Positions 15,626 through 23,120 of a stretch of 64,000 nt of DNA are shown here, piece after piece; positions within the stretch are counted from its first letter, which is position 1, and each line of letters begins with the position of its first letter. The stretch comes from Halolamina rubra (GTDB lineage: Archaea; Halobacteriota; Halobacteria; Halobacteriales; Haloferacaceae): positions 62,001 through 126,000 of the forward strand of contig NZ_BBJN01000039.1 of the NCBI RefSeq assembly GCF_000739555.1, given 5' to 3'. A model generated the notes under the pieces. The model saw nothing but the letters and a program-made list of their open reading frames with translations, was not told the origin of the DNA and searched no databases. A program made the position numbers and the translations under genes.

Positions 15626-15979
15626 ATGGACGACGACCGCACGTTCGCGCTCGAATCCCGGCTGACGAACCACGGCTGCTACCTCCAGTCGGTCGCCGTC
15701 GAGGGCGACGCCTACCGGCTCACCTACCAGTCCGCCGCCGCCGACCAGCACGGCGAGATCCCCCACCAGCAGGTCGGCGACGTGGTCAACGACTTCCGGA
15801 AGCTGTTCGACCGGCGGGACTGGCCGGTCCGGGACGTGGAGGCGACGGTCACCGACCTCGACGACGAGCGACTGGGCGCGTGGCGCGCCGACGCCGACTG
15901 GTTCGACGCGCTCGAGGCCGGCGAACTGACCGAGGTGGAGTTCTCCCAGCGCGTGCTCGACAGCCTCGAGACCGCCTGA
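15626..15979 (+). CDS. Conserved haloarchaeal protein of unknown function
   Basis: A 117-residue acidic soluble protein that I do not recognise as a named family. It is predicted mixed alpha/beta: the first half (residues 5-35) looks like two beta strands (FALESRL, AYRLTYQSA), and the second half is helical with an amphipathic segment near VGDVVNDFRKLF. No signal peptide, cysteine pair or nucleotide motif is visible. The gene diverges from the sufS-sufU fusion and converges with the SAMP operon, with no gap before that operon's last stop codon. Start ATG 15626 gives the shortest frame without the arginine-rich upstream extension. Confidence 0.65.
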   Translation: MDDDRTFALESRLTNHGCYLQSVAVEGDAYRLTYQSAAADQHGEIPHQQVGDVVNDFRKLFDRRDWPVRDVEATVTDLDDERLGAWRADADWFDALEAGELTEVEFSQRVLDSLETA

Positions 15980-16249
15980 TCAGCCGCCGGCTCGCATCGC
16001 CTTCCGGGAGAAGTCCGCGATCAGCTGCTCGAACTTCTCCTCGCCGAACTCGTCGTCGGCCGCGAAGGCGACGGTGACCTCCGTCAGCTCGATCGAGGGG
16101 CCGATCGCGACTTTCTCCGCCGAGAGGTCGACCCGCCAGCCGTCGGCCTCCACGGTCGTGTCGTCGACGATCGTGCCGCCGAGGTTCTCGAGGTAGTTCC
16201 GCGCCAGCCGCATCGAGATCCCCCGGAACTCCTTCTCGCGGCGCATCAT
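15980..16249 (-). CDS. Small protein downstream of the SAMP/MoaD-like gene
   Basis: An 89-residue protein whose ATG at 16249 overlaps the TGA of the ubiquitin-like gene. A second ATG one codon later is equally possible. The body alternates strands and a terminal amphipathic helix (FEQLIADFSRKAMR). Its position straight after a MoaD-like gene recalls the small accessory domain (DUF1952-like) found next to or fused with archaeal and Thermus MoaD proteins. That link is from memory of the family and is not proven here. A role with molybdopterin/tungstopterin synthesis or protein conjugation for the neighbouring AOR is a reasonable inference. Confidence 0.6.
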   Translation of the reverse strand: MMRREKEFRGISMRLARNYLENLGGTIVDDTTVEADGWRVDLSAEKVAIGPSIELTEVTVAFAADDEFGEEKFEQLIADFSRKAMRAGG

Positions 16250-16524
16250 CCGCCAGCGACGGGGGGGAAGATGCTGAGTCGGTCGCCGTCCTCGAGGACA
16301 GTGTCCATCCCGTCGAGATGCAGCGCCTCGCGCCCGCTCTTGAGCACGTTGATGTGCGGGCGCAGGTCGCCGTCCTCGATCAGCTGGCCCGCGAGGTCGT
16401 CGTACTCCGCCTCGAGCTCGTACAGCACCTCGCCGATGGTGGTGCCCTCGGGGAACTCCCGCTCGACGACCTTCTGCCCGACGACCTGGCGGAACGTCGC
16501 GAAAAACCGGAGTTCGACGTTCAT
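16246..16524 (-). CDS. SAMP/MoaD-family ubiquitin-like protein (SAMP3-like)
   Basis: A 92-residue beta-grasp protein ending in the di-glycine tail PPVAGG that is activated by an E1-like enzyme. MoaD-type proteins carry sulfur to molybdopterin on this tail; haloarchaeal SAMPs are also conjugated to other proteins. Length and wording (RFFATFRQVVGQK, HINVLKSGRE, LDGM) are close to what I recall of Haloferax SAMP3, which is also linked to an AOR gene. It overlaps both neighbours by ATGA, forming a three-gene leftward operon divergent from the AOR gene. A sulfur-carrier or conjugation role tied to tungstopterin enzymes is the likely context. Confidence 0.88.
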   Translation of the reverse strand: MNVELRFFATFRQVVGQKVVEREFPEGTTIGEVLYELEAEYDDLAGQLIEDGDLRPHINVLKSGREALHLDGMDTVLEDGDRLSIFPPVAGG

Positions 16525-16904
16525 CGGTCCCCGAACCGGATACCGTCCTCGACGAGGCGCTGGTTGCGCTCGCGGTCCAGCGCGTCGCCGAGCTCCTCGT
16601 GGTCGTACAGCTGGGCGATCAGTTCGGCGTAGAGGTTGCGCCACGAGATGGCGTAGATCGGCGACTGGCCCCAGGCCCGGAGCTCGGGGACGAACTCGTC
16701 GAACCGCTCCATCCGGCTCTCGATCCGCTCGACGGCGTCGAGCACGTAGCCGACCGCCTCGCCGTCGTCGTCGGCGGCGTCGATGGCGTCGTTGATCCGG
16801 CGCTCCCACCCCGCGACCGCCTCGCGCATGTCCTTGCGCGCGTCGTCGTCGCCGGGCAGCGAGTCGAGGATCGGTTCCGGGGCGCCGAGTGAGACCGTCT
16901 CCAT
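16521..16904 (-). CDS. Conserved helical protein heading the SAMP operon
   Basis: A 127-residue protein, almost entirely helical and acidic, that I do not recognise. Notable are a WERRINDAIDAADDDG helix and an aromatic segment YAISWRNLYAELIAQLYD that could be a protein-binding surface. It lacks cysteines, so it does not bind an Fe-S cluster. It is the first gene of the operon with the ubiquitin-like protein and the following small gene, and it diverges from the AOR gene across about 180 bp. An accessory or chaperone role for AOR assembly fits the context but is only inferred. CTTTA at 16931-16935 (minus strand) lies about 27-31 nt upstream of the ATG. Confidence 0.6.
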   Translation of the reverse strand: METVSLGAPEPILDSLPGDDDARKDMREAVAGWERRINDAIDAADDDGEAVGYVLDAVERIESRMERFDEFVPELRAWGQSPIYAISWRNLYAELIAQLYDHEELGDALDRERNQRLVEDGIRFGDR

Positions 16905-17005
16905 ACGCGCTACTGGGGCGGCAACGCGGATAAAGCTCCCGACGCAGGAAACCGCAGGAGGGCAGCCCGTTCGAGCGCTCGGTCACACGGGGTCGACGGG
17001 GCGTG

Positions 17006-17027
17006 ATGTAACTGTAACCAGTTACAT
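17006..17027. promoter_or_regulatory. Palindromic operator between the SAMP operon and AOR
   Basis: ATGTAACTG (17006-17014) and CAGTTACAT (17019-17027) form a perfect 9-bp inverted repeat with a 4-bp spacer (TAAC). It lies about 55 nt before the AOR start and 102 nt before the divergent gene, well placed to control both. The right half-site recurs at 20583-20591. Confidence 0.55.
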
Positions 17028-17081
17028 TCATGTGCGAACGCCTAACAGCCGACAGCCCCTATGTAAGGAACGAGTATTACT

Positions 17082-19015
17082 ATGACTGACCTCGGAGGCT
17101 TCCACGACAACGTCGCCCGCATCGACCTCAGTGCGGGCGACGTCGACTACGAGAGCATCGACGACGAGGACGCGCGCCACTACATCGGCGGGCGCGGCCT
17201 CGGCGTGAAGTACGTGTTCGACAACGGACCCGACGTCGAACCGCTGGGCGAGGAGAACCTCCTCGCGTTCATGAACGGCCCGCTCACGGGGACGCAGGCG
17301 CCGATGAGCGGCCGGATCGCCGTCGTCACCAAATCCCCGCTGACGGGGACGGTGACCGACTCCCACCACGGCGGCTGGAGCGGCGCCCGCCTGAAGTGGG
17401 CCGGCTTCGACGGCCTGCTGTTCGAAGGGAAGGCCGAGCACCCCGTCTACGCCGTCGTCGAGGACGGCGAGGTCGAGCTCCGCGACGCCAGCCACATCTG
17501 GGGGTACGGGGTCCACGAGACGATGGACGAACTAGAGTCGGAGGTCGACGGCGCCTACGGCAAGAACCTCTCGACGATGGCCATCGGCCCCGGCGCCGAG
17601 AACGAGGTGCGCTACGCCTGCATCATCAACGAGGACGACCGCGCCTCGGGCCGCGGCGGCACCGGCGCGGTGATGGGGTCGAAGAACCTCAAGGCCGTCG
17701 TCGTCAAATCCGGCACGGAGATGCCCAAGCCCGCCGACCGCGAGACGTTCATGGAGGGCCACAAGGCGGCGATGCAGGCCATCCAGGAGTCCGACGTGAC
17801 CGCCCCCAACGAGGGCGGGCTCTCGGTGTACGGGACGAACGTGCTGATGAACCTCACCGAGGAGATGGACGGCCTCCCGACCCGGAACGGCCGGTTCACC
17901 TCCACCAGCATGGAGGCCGAGGAGGAGCCCGACGACCTGAACATCGACTCCGAGAAGGTGTCGGGGGAGAACGTCGAGGAGAACATCCTCGTCGACGACC
18001 CGACGTGTCACTCCTGTCCGGTCGCCTGTAAGAAGGAGGTCGAGGTCGACGTCCACCACAAGGGCCAGGAGCTCAACGTCCGGATGGAGTCCTACGAGTA
18101 CGAGCCCGCGTGGGCGCTCGGTCCGAACTCGATGAACGACGACCGCGACATGATCGCGGTCATGATGGACCGGTGTAACGACTACGGGATCGACAGCATC
18201 GAGACCGGGAACATCCTCGCGTTCGCGATGGAGGCCACCGAGAAGGGGTACATCGACGACGCCGACGGTATCGACTGGGGCGACGTGGAGGCGATGACCG
18301 AGATGATCGAGAAGATCGGCAAGCGCGAGGGCGACCTCGCGGACACGCTCGCGGAGGGGCAGGAGCGCGCCGCGAGGCGCTCGACGCCCACGACTGCCGC
18401 CTCGACGTGAAGGGGCAGGCGATCGCCGCCTACGACCCCCGTGGCCTGAAGGGGATGGGGATCGGCTACGCGACCTCCAACCGCGGCGCCTGCCACCTGC
18501 GCGGCTACACGCCCGCGGCGGAGATCCTGGGCATCCCGGAGAAGGTCGACCCGACCGAGTGGGAGGGGAAGGGCGAACTCACCGCGGCGTTCCAGGACCT
18601 CCACGCCATCTCGGACTCGTTCGACATCTGCAAGTTCAACGCGTTCGCGGAAGGGGTCGAGGAGTACATCGACCAGTACAACGGGATGACCGGTCGCTCC
18701 GTGGGCGAGGAGGAGCTCATGGAGGCCGGCGAGCGCGTGTACAACCTCGAACGCTACTACAACAACCTCGTCGGCTTCGACGGCGACGACGACTCGCTGC
18801 CGGGTCGCTTCGTCGAGGGCGCCGAGGACGCACAGCCCGCCGGCGGCGGGATCGCCGGCGAGCTCTGCGAGCTCGACGCGATGAAGGAGGAGTACTACGA
18901 GCACCGCGGCTGGGTCGACGGCGTCGTCCCGGACGAGAAGCTCGCCGATCTCGGCATCGACATGGGTCCGGGCACCGGCGTCTCCGCCGGCGACTCGGCC
19001 CCGGCCGACGACTAG
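17082..19015 (+). CDS. aor: Aldehyde:ferredoxin oxidoreductase (tungsten-type), frameshifted
   Basis: A full AOR-family enzyme of about 644 residues once one base is restored. These enzymes oxidise aldehydes to acids with ferredoxin, using a tungstopterin and a [4Fe-4S] cluster. The cluster ligands are Cys309, Cys312 and Cys316 (CHSCPVAC) and Cys517 (DICKFN). Pterin-binding segments GRGGTGAVMG and YDPRGLKGMG are intact. The frame breaks near 18372-18377, where GCCGCGAGGCG should read with one more G; the second half runs to 19015. Since all functional residues are kept, this is probably a sequencing error. It is divergent from the SAMP-like operon, which may serve its cofactor. Confidence 0.9.
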
Positions 19016-19104
19016 CGGTGTCGCCGGCACGAACAGTCGGCGACGACTGACGTTGTCGCCGATGCGAACAGCGGGCGACGACCGAAAAACGAGGTTCGGG
19101 GTCG

Positions 19105-19320
19105 CTACTCGGCGGCCTCGGCGTCGTCGCGCTTGAACCGCTTTTTGAGTTCGTCCGCGGGCCCGACTTTCTCCGCGACCGTCGCGCCGATCAGCGCGCC
19201 GAACCCGGCGCCGGTGCTCGCGGCGTTCTTCCCGACCAAGCCGCCGAGCCCGCCGCCGATGGCGGCGCCCGCGGCGGCGAACTGTGCGCGTCGGATCGCG
19301 TGCTGAATACGTTCCTTCAT
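19105..19320 (-). CDS. Small glycine-zipper protein
   Basis: A 71-residue protein with a central stretch rich in Gly and Ala (AAAGAAIGGGLGGLVG, then GAGFGALIGATVAE) that resembles glycine-zipper membrane segments. It is followed by a charged tail with KKRFKRDDAEAAE. It may form a helical hairpin in the membrane. No function is known to me. The start ATG 19320 has five T at -26 to -30, indicating its own leaderless promoter. It sits between the converging AOR gene and the diverging alcohol dehydrogenase gene. Confidence 0.65.
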   Translation of the reverse strand: MKERIQHAIRRAQFAAAGAAIGGGLGGLVGKNAASTGAGFGALIGATVAEKVGPADELKKRFKRDDAEAAE

Positions 19321-19345
19321 GGACGACAGTATCACCTGACAGGAC

Positions 19346-19379
19346 AAAAACCCGTCGGCGATCCGACCCGCGGCTTTTT
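19346..19379. promoter_or_regulatory. Divergent pair of T-rich promoter elements
   Basis: Five T on the minus strand (19346-19350) lie 26-30 nt before the ATG at 19320, and five T on the plus strand (19375-19379) lie 26-30 nt before the ATG at 19405. The equal spacing supports both start codons and leaderless transcription on each side. Confidence 0.5.
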
Positions 19380-19404
19380 GCCCGTACTCCCCCCACGAGC
19401 GAGT

Positions 19405-20433
19405 ATGCGAACTGCACACATCACCCAATACGGAGCCCCCGAGGACGCGCTCTCGGTCGTCGACGTGGACGACCCCGAGCCCGGGCCGAACGAGGTGCGC
19501 GTGGCCGTCGAGGCGGTCGCGCTCAACCACCTCGACGTGTTCGCCCGGACCGGCCACCCCGGGGACGAGGGCGATTTCCCGAAGCGGACGGGCTGTGACA
19601 TCGCGGGCGTCGTCGACGCCGTCGGCGCCGACGCCGACGAGTGGTGGGTCGGCGAGGAGGTCGTCGTCTACCCCGGCGTCTCCTGTGGGGAGTGTGAGTT
19701 CTGTATGGCCGGCGAGCAGACGATGTGCCACGAGTACGAGATCATCGGCGAGGACCGCCCCGGCGGGCTCGCGGAGTACGTCGTCGTCCCCGAGTGGACG
19801 CTGGAACCGAAGCCCGCGTCGCTCGACTTCGTCGGCGCCGCGGCGGTGCCGGTGACGTTCACGACCGCTTGGCGGATGATCGTCACCGCGGGCGAGCTCC
19901 GGCCCGCCGAGTCCGCGCTGATCCTCGGCGCCAGCGGCGGCGTCGGCAACGCCGCCCTGAAGATCGCCGACCGGCTCGGGGCGACGACGTACGCGACCAC
20001 CTCGACCGCGGAGAAGGCGGCCGTCGTCGAGGAGCACGCCGACGAGGTGATCGACTACACCGCGGAGCCCTTCGACGAGGCGGTGATGGCGCTGACCGAC
20101 GGCCGCGGGGTCGACCTCGTCGCCGACCACGTCGGCCAGGCCACCTGGCAGCGGTCGATCGACTCGCTGGCGATGGGCGGCCGGATGGTGATCTGCGGCG
20201 CCACCTCCGGCCCCGACCCGGAGATCGACATCCGGTCGCTGTACCAGCACCACCGACAGATCCGGGGCGCGCCGATGGGGAACCGGCAGGACTTCCGGGA
20301 CGTGCTCTCCCTGGTCGCCGAGGGGGAGCTCGACCCGCGGATCGACCGCGTGCTCCCGCTGGCCCGGATCGCCGAGGGCCACGCCGCCATCGAGGACCGC
20401 GACGTGATCGGGAAGATCGTGATCCGGCCCTGA
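19405..20433 (+). CDS. Zinc-dependent alcohol dehydrogenase (MDR family)
   Basis: A 342-residue medium-chain dehydrogenase/reductase. The structural zinc site is present as C-x2-C-x2-C-x7-C (SCGECEFCMAGEQTMC). The catalytic zinc ligands are weaker: the usual first cysteine position reads ALNHLD (Asn-His rather than Cys-His), so catalytic zinc binding is uncertain. The nucleotide-binding motif is GASGGVGNAALK at about residues 175-186. The substrate is not evident; many haloarchaeal relatives are annotated as alcohol dehydrogenases or quinone reductases. ATG 19405 was chosen because it begins the typical MRTAHITQYG and has T5 at -26 to -30; the longer frame is a spurious extension. Confidence 0.87.
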   Translation: MRTAHITQYGAPEDALSVVDVDDPEPGPNEVRVAVEAVALNHLDVFARTGHPGDEGDFPKRTGCDIAGVVDAVGADADEWWVGEEVVVYPGVSCGECEFCMAGEQTMCHEYEIIGEDRPGGLAEYVVVPEWTLEPKPASLDFVGAAAVPVTFTTAWRMIVTAGELRPAESALILGASGGVGNAALKIADRLGATTYATTSTAEKAAVVEEHADEVIDYTAEPFDEAVMALTDGRGVDLVADHVGQATWQRSIDSLAMGGRMVICGATSGPDPEIDIRSLYQHHRQIRGAPMGNRQDFRDVLSLVAEGELDPRIDRVLPLARIAEGHAAIEDRDVIGKIVIRP

Positions 20434-20582
20434 CGACGGCGGGGGTCACCCCTACCGCGCGGCCGTTTCGCGAATACGTGTCGGATCGACAGAACAGTTG
20501 GTAGAGTACCAGTTCACGTGTTGGTGCCACTGACGAGCCGGCTACTGTCTTGTTTTCGACACGGTCGTTGTCTGGTCTTGTC

Positions 20583-20619
20583 CAGTTACATACGTGAATC
20601 GACAAAACCTATTTATAAA
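20583..20619 (+). promoter_or_regulatory. Promoter of the symporter operon with a putative half-site
   Basis: TTTATAAA (20612-20619) is a strong TATA element about 60 nt before the ATG at 20679, giving a leader of roughly 35 nt. The 9-mer CAGTTACAT at 20583-20591 is identical to one arm of the palindrome at 17006-17027. Confidence 0.5.
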
Positions 20620-20678
20620 GGGGGTGGCCATGTTCCTCTGTAACGCACCACAACGAACGATGATCCCCTCACCCCACC

Positions 20679-21404
20679 ATGATTCGCCGAACAGTTCGTA
20701 GCAGATCCCTCGCGACGACGCTCTTCGCGGCGCTCGTTCTCGTCGGGCTGGTACTGGGCCCGAGCACGGTCGCCGCGCAGGACGCCTCGCCGTCGGTCGA
20801 CCTGGCCGGAACGTCGATCGAGATCGACGGCGGCGAAACCAGCACCGTCACCGCCGAGTACGAGTTCGAGATCGCATCGGCCGGCAGCGGCGAGAGCGAG
20901 CTCACGTCGATCAGCGGCACGATGTGGCAGCTGCCCGACCGCGAGATCGGCGACATCTCGGCGACCGTCGACGGCGAGAGCGTCGACGCCTCCGTCACCG
21001 AGGAGGACCGCCACTGGGCGATCTCGGTCCCCGTCGCCGACGCCAGCGACGGCGACACGGTGACCGTCACGCTCGAGTACGAGGTCGCCGGCCCGGCCGG
21101 CGAGGTCCGGGTGCCGCTCTGGGTGCCCGAGTACTCGACGCCCGGGCAGGCGAACGTCGTCGACGCGACGCTGACGCTGCCGGAGGGCACGACCGTCTCC
21201 GGTGGCGCGTTCCCGAGCCCGACAGCCGTCGACGGCGACACCGCCACGTACGAGCTCCTGCACGTGCCGGGGTTCGTCGCTGCGGAGTACGACGAGTCCG
21301 GACCCGGCCTCCTCACCGAGGACACGCTGTACTCGCTGCTGGGGGTGGTGGTGATCGTCGGCTTCGTCGTCGGAGGACTGGCAATCGACCGCAAGACGGC
21401 CTGA
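20679..21404 (+). CDS. Exported membrane-anchored protein of the symporter operon
   Basis: A 241-residue protein I do not recognise by family. It has a cleavable signal peptide (hydrophobic residues about 12-30, ending TVAAQD), an extracellular domain of beta strands rich in Thr, Ser and Asp (residues 35-205), and one C-terminal transmembrane segment (LLGVVVIVGFVVGGLAI) with a short positive tail. This is the layout of a surface-exposed, membrane-anchored domain. It lies seven bases upstream of a small single-span protein and the sodium:solute symporter, so it is probably an accessory or substrate-capturing partner. That link rests on the operon context only. Confidence 0.75.
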   Translation: MIRRTVRSRSLATTLFAALVLVGLVLGPSTVAAQDASPSVDLAGTSIEIDGGETSTVTAEYEFEIASAGSGESELTSISGTMWQLPDREIGDISATVDGESVDASVTEEDRHWAISVPVADASDGDTVTVTLEYEVAGPAGEVRVPLWVPEYSTPGQANVVDATLTLPEGTTVSGGAFPSPTAVDGDTATYELLHVPGFVAAEYDESGPGLLTEDTLYSLLGVVVIVGFVVGGLAIDRKTA

Positions 21405-21411
21405 AAAGACC

Positions 21412-21561
21412 ATGGCTTCACTAATCGCGATGCTCGCACCGTTCGTCATCATCGGCGTGCTGTTCGTGACGGGCGCGATGCTGTGGGCACGACACAAGGG
21501 ACAGGAGGTATCGGAGCAGGAGATCGGCAGCGAGGAGCTGGAACGCGGAGGTGATCGCTGA
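21412..21561 (+). CDS. Small single-span symporter accessory protein
   Basis: A 49-residue protein too short for standard gene cut-offs. One hydrophobic helix (residues 4-24, SLIAMLAPFVIIGVLFV then TGAML) is followed by a charged acidic tail. Its TGA overlaps the ATG of the symporter, so translation is coupled. Small accessory proteins are known beside some sodium:solute symporters, which fits this position. Codon choice is as GC-rich as in the neighbours. The perfect ribosome binding site for the next gene lies inside its last codons, which also supports a real, translated frame. Confidence 0.75.
   Translation: MASLIAMLAPFVIIGVLFVTGAMLWARHKGQEVSEQEIGSEELERGGDR
21547..21556 (+). promoter_or_regulatory. 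Perfect Shine-Dalgarno sequence of the symporter
   Basis: GGAGGTGATC is a full 10-base complement of the archaeal 16S rRNA 3' end and lies 4 nt before the ATG at 21561. Most genes in this window have no such site, so this marks an internal operon gene with strong initiation. Confidence 0.75.
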
Positions 21562-23036
21562 TGGCGGTGATCGGCACCGTCGGCTGGGTGTTCGTCATCA
21601 CCCTGGCGCTGTACTTCCTCGTCATCTTCGGGATCGGCGTGTACGGCTACCTGAAAACGCAGGACGAGGACGACTTCCTCGTCGCGAACCGGGAGATCGG
21701 TCCCGCGGTCGGGGCGGCGACGCTCTCGGCGACACAGATGAGCGCCGGCACGTTCGTCGGGACGATCGGCGTCCACTACCTCACGGGCGTCAGCTTCATC
21801 TACATCTGGATCGGGCTGTGGCTGGGCTGGCTGGTCTCGCTGGTGTTCGTCGCGCCGCAGATGCGCCGCTTCGGGAAGATCACGGTCCCGGACTTCATCG
21901 CGGTCCGCTACGGCGACGACGGCAGCGGGGGCGACCGGATGCGCGCGTTCTCGGCGCTGCTGATCGTCGTCGCCTACACGGTGTACATCAGCGCGCAGTA
22001 CACCGGCGCCGGCCTGATCTTCCAGTCGATCTTCGGCGTCTCGACGGAGATCGGGATGGCGATCATGGTCGCGATCATCATCGCCTACACCGCCTTCGGC
22101 GGGATGCGCGCCAGCGCGCTGTCGGACTTCGTCCAGATCATCATCATGACCGTCGGCGCGATCATCGCCATCCCGATCCTGCTCGGCAACGTCGGCGGCA
22201 TCGGCGAGCTGGAGCTGATGCTGACCTCGCTCAACCCGGCGTACATCGGCTGGGCGTTCACGCCGCTGGAAGTCGGCACCATCGCGCTCGCGTTCGGCTT
22301 CGGGATGCTCGGCGCCCCCTACGAGATCGTCCGCATCTACTCGATGCGCGACGAGCAGACCGTTCGCTACGCGATCGGGACGACGCTGATCTTCCAGATC
22401 CTGATCGCGAGCGGCGTCGCGATCGTCGGGATGAGCATGCGCGTGCTCTACCCCCAGCTCACTACGCCAGACCTCGCGAGCGTGATCATGAGCATCGACG
22501 TGCTCGGGCCGATCCTCGGCGCGCTCGTCATCGGCGCGGTGCTCTCGGCGATGCTCTCGACGGTCGACTCGATCATGATCGTCTCGGGCGGCGCGATCGC
22601 CCACGACATCTACGCGGAGCTCCTCAACCCCGAGGCCAGCGAGCGCCGGAAGCTGTGGGCGAACCGACTCGCGGTGATCTTCGTCGGGATCGTCCCGTTC
22701 TTCCTCGCGCTGTACGGCGAGGCGCTGGGCGGGCTGGTGCAGTTCATCGTGCTGCTGCAGGCCGCGATCATCGGCGCGACGTTCTCGATGCCGCTGCTGC
22801 TGGGCTTGCACTGGGACCGCATGAACACGCCCGGAACCTTCGTCGGGATGGTGCTCGGCTTCGCCTCGGTGCTCGTCTGGCACTTCGGCACCGACGCCGG
22901 GGTCATCACCGGCATCCTGGCACAGATCGACCCGGTCGTCCCGGGCGTGATCATGTGTCTGGTCGGGATGGTCGTCGGCTCCTACGTCACCTCCCGACCG
23001 TCGCGGGAGGCGCTGGCGCCCTTCTTCGACGTGTAG
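21561..23036 (+). CDS. Sodium:solute symporter (SSS family)
   Basis: A 491-residue membrane transporter with about 13 hydrophobic segments, the normal size of the family. Recognisable SSS features are TLSATQMSAGTFVGTIG in the first helices, GFGMLGAPYEIVRIYSMRDE after the middle, and the SAMLSTVDS sodium-site segment near residue 333. It would import an organic substrate (a carboxylate, amino acid or proline/betaine-like osmolyte) with sodium; the substrate cannot be assigned. It follows the exported protein and the small single-span protein in one rightward operon. Confidence 0.9.
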   Translation: MAVIGTVGWVFVITLALYFLVIFGIGVYGYLKTQDEDDFLVANREIGPAVGAATLSATQMSAGTFVGTIGVHYLTGVSFIYIWIGLWLGWLVSLVFVAPQMRRFGKITVPDFIAVRYGDDGSGGDRMRAFSALLIVVAYTVYISAQYTGAGLIFQSIFGVSTEIGMAIMVAIIIAYTAFGGMRASALSDFVQIIIMTVGAIIAIPILLGNVGGIGELELMLTSLNPAYIGWAFTPLEVGTIALAFGFGMLGAPYEIVRIYSMRDEQTVRYAIGTTLIFQILIASGVAIVGMSMRVLYPQLTTPDLASVIMSIDVLGPILGALVIGAVLSAMLSTVDSIMIVSGGAIAHDIYAELLNPEASERRKLWANRLAVIFVGIVPFFLALYGEALGGLVQFIVLLQAAIIGATFSMPLLLGLHWDRMNTPGTFVGMVLGFASVLVWHFGTDAGVITGILAQIDPVVPGVIMCLVGMVVGSYVTSRPSREALAPFFDV

Positions 23037-23120
23037 CCCCGCCCGGGGGCTCTCCCCCCGAACCACCCGACCGATAGCCGGCACACGAAGGACTATACTC
23101 ACGATTCCCAACGTACACAC

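Noticed and set aside
20613-23120. An 835-codon minus frame over the symporter region.
   Set aside because: It is a shadow of the symporter operon; the plus strand has a clear transporter, an accessory protein and a perfect ribosome binding site.
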